Made by a program: the position numbers and the translations under genes. From Patiria pectinifera (taxonomy: Eukaryota; Echinodermata; Asteroidea; Valvatida; Asterinidae), in the NCBI GenBank assembly GCA_029964075.1, contig CM057135.1, forward strand, positions 21,540,863-21,604,862: a stretch of DNA of 64,000 nt, written 5' to 3'. Positions 63,460 to 64,000 of the stretch are shown here, in pieces. The first letter of the stretch is position 1, and each line of letters opens with the position of its first letter. The notes beneath the pieces were generated by a model. That model searched no databases, was not told the DNA's origin, and was given only the letters and a program-made list of their open reading frames with translations.

Positions 63460-64000
63460 TCACATGCTGTTAGCTCTTTCCAAGAAGCAAAGCTTGGCAA
63501 TGGGGCGCCTGAGGTACTTAGTGCCTACTCTCACCTCGACCTGGCGAACTCGTCCCTCCTTATCTAGGTAGACTTGCATCACTCTGCCGAGAGGCCACTG
63601 TCCACGGGGCTCGTTGTCAGCAGCAACCAACACAAGGTCATTCACCTCCAGGTCTTGTCTTAGCTGGGTCCATTTCTGACGCTGCTGCAAAAGTGGTAGG
63701 TATTCCCTCTTCCATCGCCTCCAAAACTGGTCTGCCAAGAATTGCCCTTGACGCCATCTGCGCCGCCCATACCCATCTTCCTTCACAAATACCCCTGGTG
63801 GAGCATTGGAGCTTGGTTTCATCAGAAGTAGATGGTTTTGAGTCAATGGCTCTTCGTCACGGGGGTCCAAGCTGAGCTGCGTGAGCGGTCTCGCATTTAA
63901 GATAGCCTCCACTTCAGCCATCACGGTAAGTAGCACCTCATCACATACCACCTGTTATGGAAGGAGATTTTTGAGGATTTCTCGAATAGAGCGTATCATC
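63460..64000 (-). pseudogene. pol: BEL/Pao integrase C-terminus (DUF5641-like), one nonsense codon
   Basis: The frame enters from the right edge (MIRSIREILKNLLP), meets TAA at 63955-63957, and continues QVVCDEVLLTVMAEVEAILN, RPLTQLSLDPRDEEPLTQNH, then the DUF5641-type end (GQFLADQFWRRWKREYLPLL; GRVMQVYLDKEGRVRQVEVR; RPIAKLCFL) and stop. EAILNARPLT...PLTQNHLL is diagnostic for BEL/Pao integrases. Only the TAA breaks the visible part. Confidence 0.85.

Overview
This is a transposon-rich stretch of animal nuclear genome. The evidence is short exons with GT-AG borders and matching phases, long introns, and many transposon classes. Frequent TACATGTACATG strings and long poly-G/poly-C runs suggest a marine invertebrate, possibly a deuterostome such as an echinoderm or lancelet; the species is an inference. 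No bacterial operon, CRISPR array, tRNA or rRNA was seen.

Left third (1-20.2 kb). On the minus strand the window opens inside an uninterrupted, edge-truncated protein-primed type B DNA polymerase frame of Polinton/Maverick (or related virus-like) type. To its right, on the plus strand, lies a multi-exon gene of unusual make-up: a PWWP exon, an exon with a 51-bp minisatellite, a second PWWP exon, a large exon with seven acidic ETGHVSPES repeats and a Cys/His zinc motif, then five exons with clean phases encoding a tyrosine-recombinase-like core, and a last exon. The first exons carry several stops and frameshifts; the recombinase exons carry none.

Middle-left (19.7-32.4 kb). The last exon and about 2.9 kb downstream are tandemly duplicated, with a third, diverged copy beyond. 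The unit includes a minus-strand proline-rich single-pass membrane protein exon. A 600-bp foldback element sits in the third copy with a 9-bp target duplication and an empty site a few kb away; a truncated copy forms the duplication junction. Two tandem LINE 3' ends follow.

Middle (32.4-41.3 kb). A minus-strand Ty3/gypsy LTR retrotransposon has a 2.07-kb repeat-rich 3' LTR, a 5' LTR cut to 50 bp, gag, frameshifted pol, and a third ORF (zinc fingers plus charged repeats) preceded by a good splice acceptor. It split an older inverted-repeat element; the target duplication is CGAT.

Right (42.0-58.4 kb). A 16.4-kb EnSpm/CACTA-type DNA transposon has matching CACTGCAAAAACT ends. It holds two minus-strand genes: a transposase broken by an exact 20-bp palindromic duplication, and upstream of it a ten-exon accessory gene whose phases all match (522 codons, no disablement). 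Its introns carry several palindromes and a TTAA-flanked piggyBac-type MITE.

Right edge (58.4-64 kb). After the EnSpm end comes a decayed OTU-protease ORF with basic repeats (Helitron-like), a 5'-truncated Penelope element with GIY-YIG domain, a tandem duplication of 1,820 bp, and a BEL/Pao element that inserted into the second copy. Its LTR and integrase end, with one nonsense codon, run off the window.
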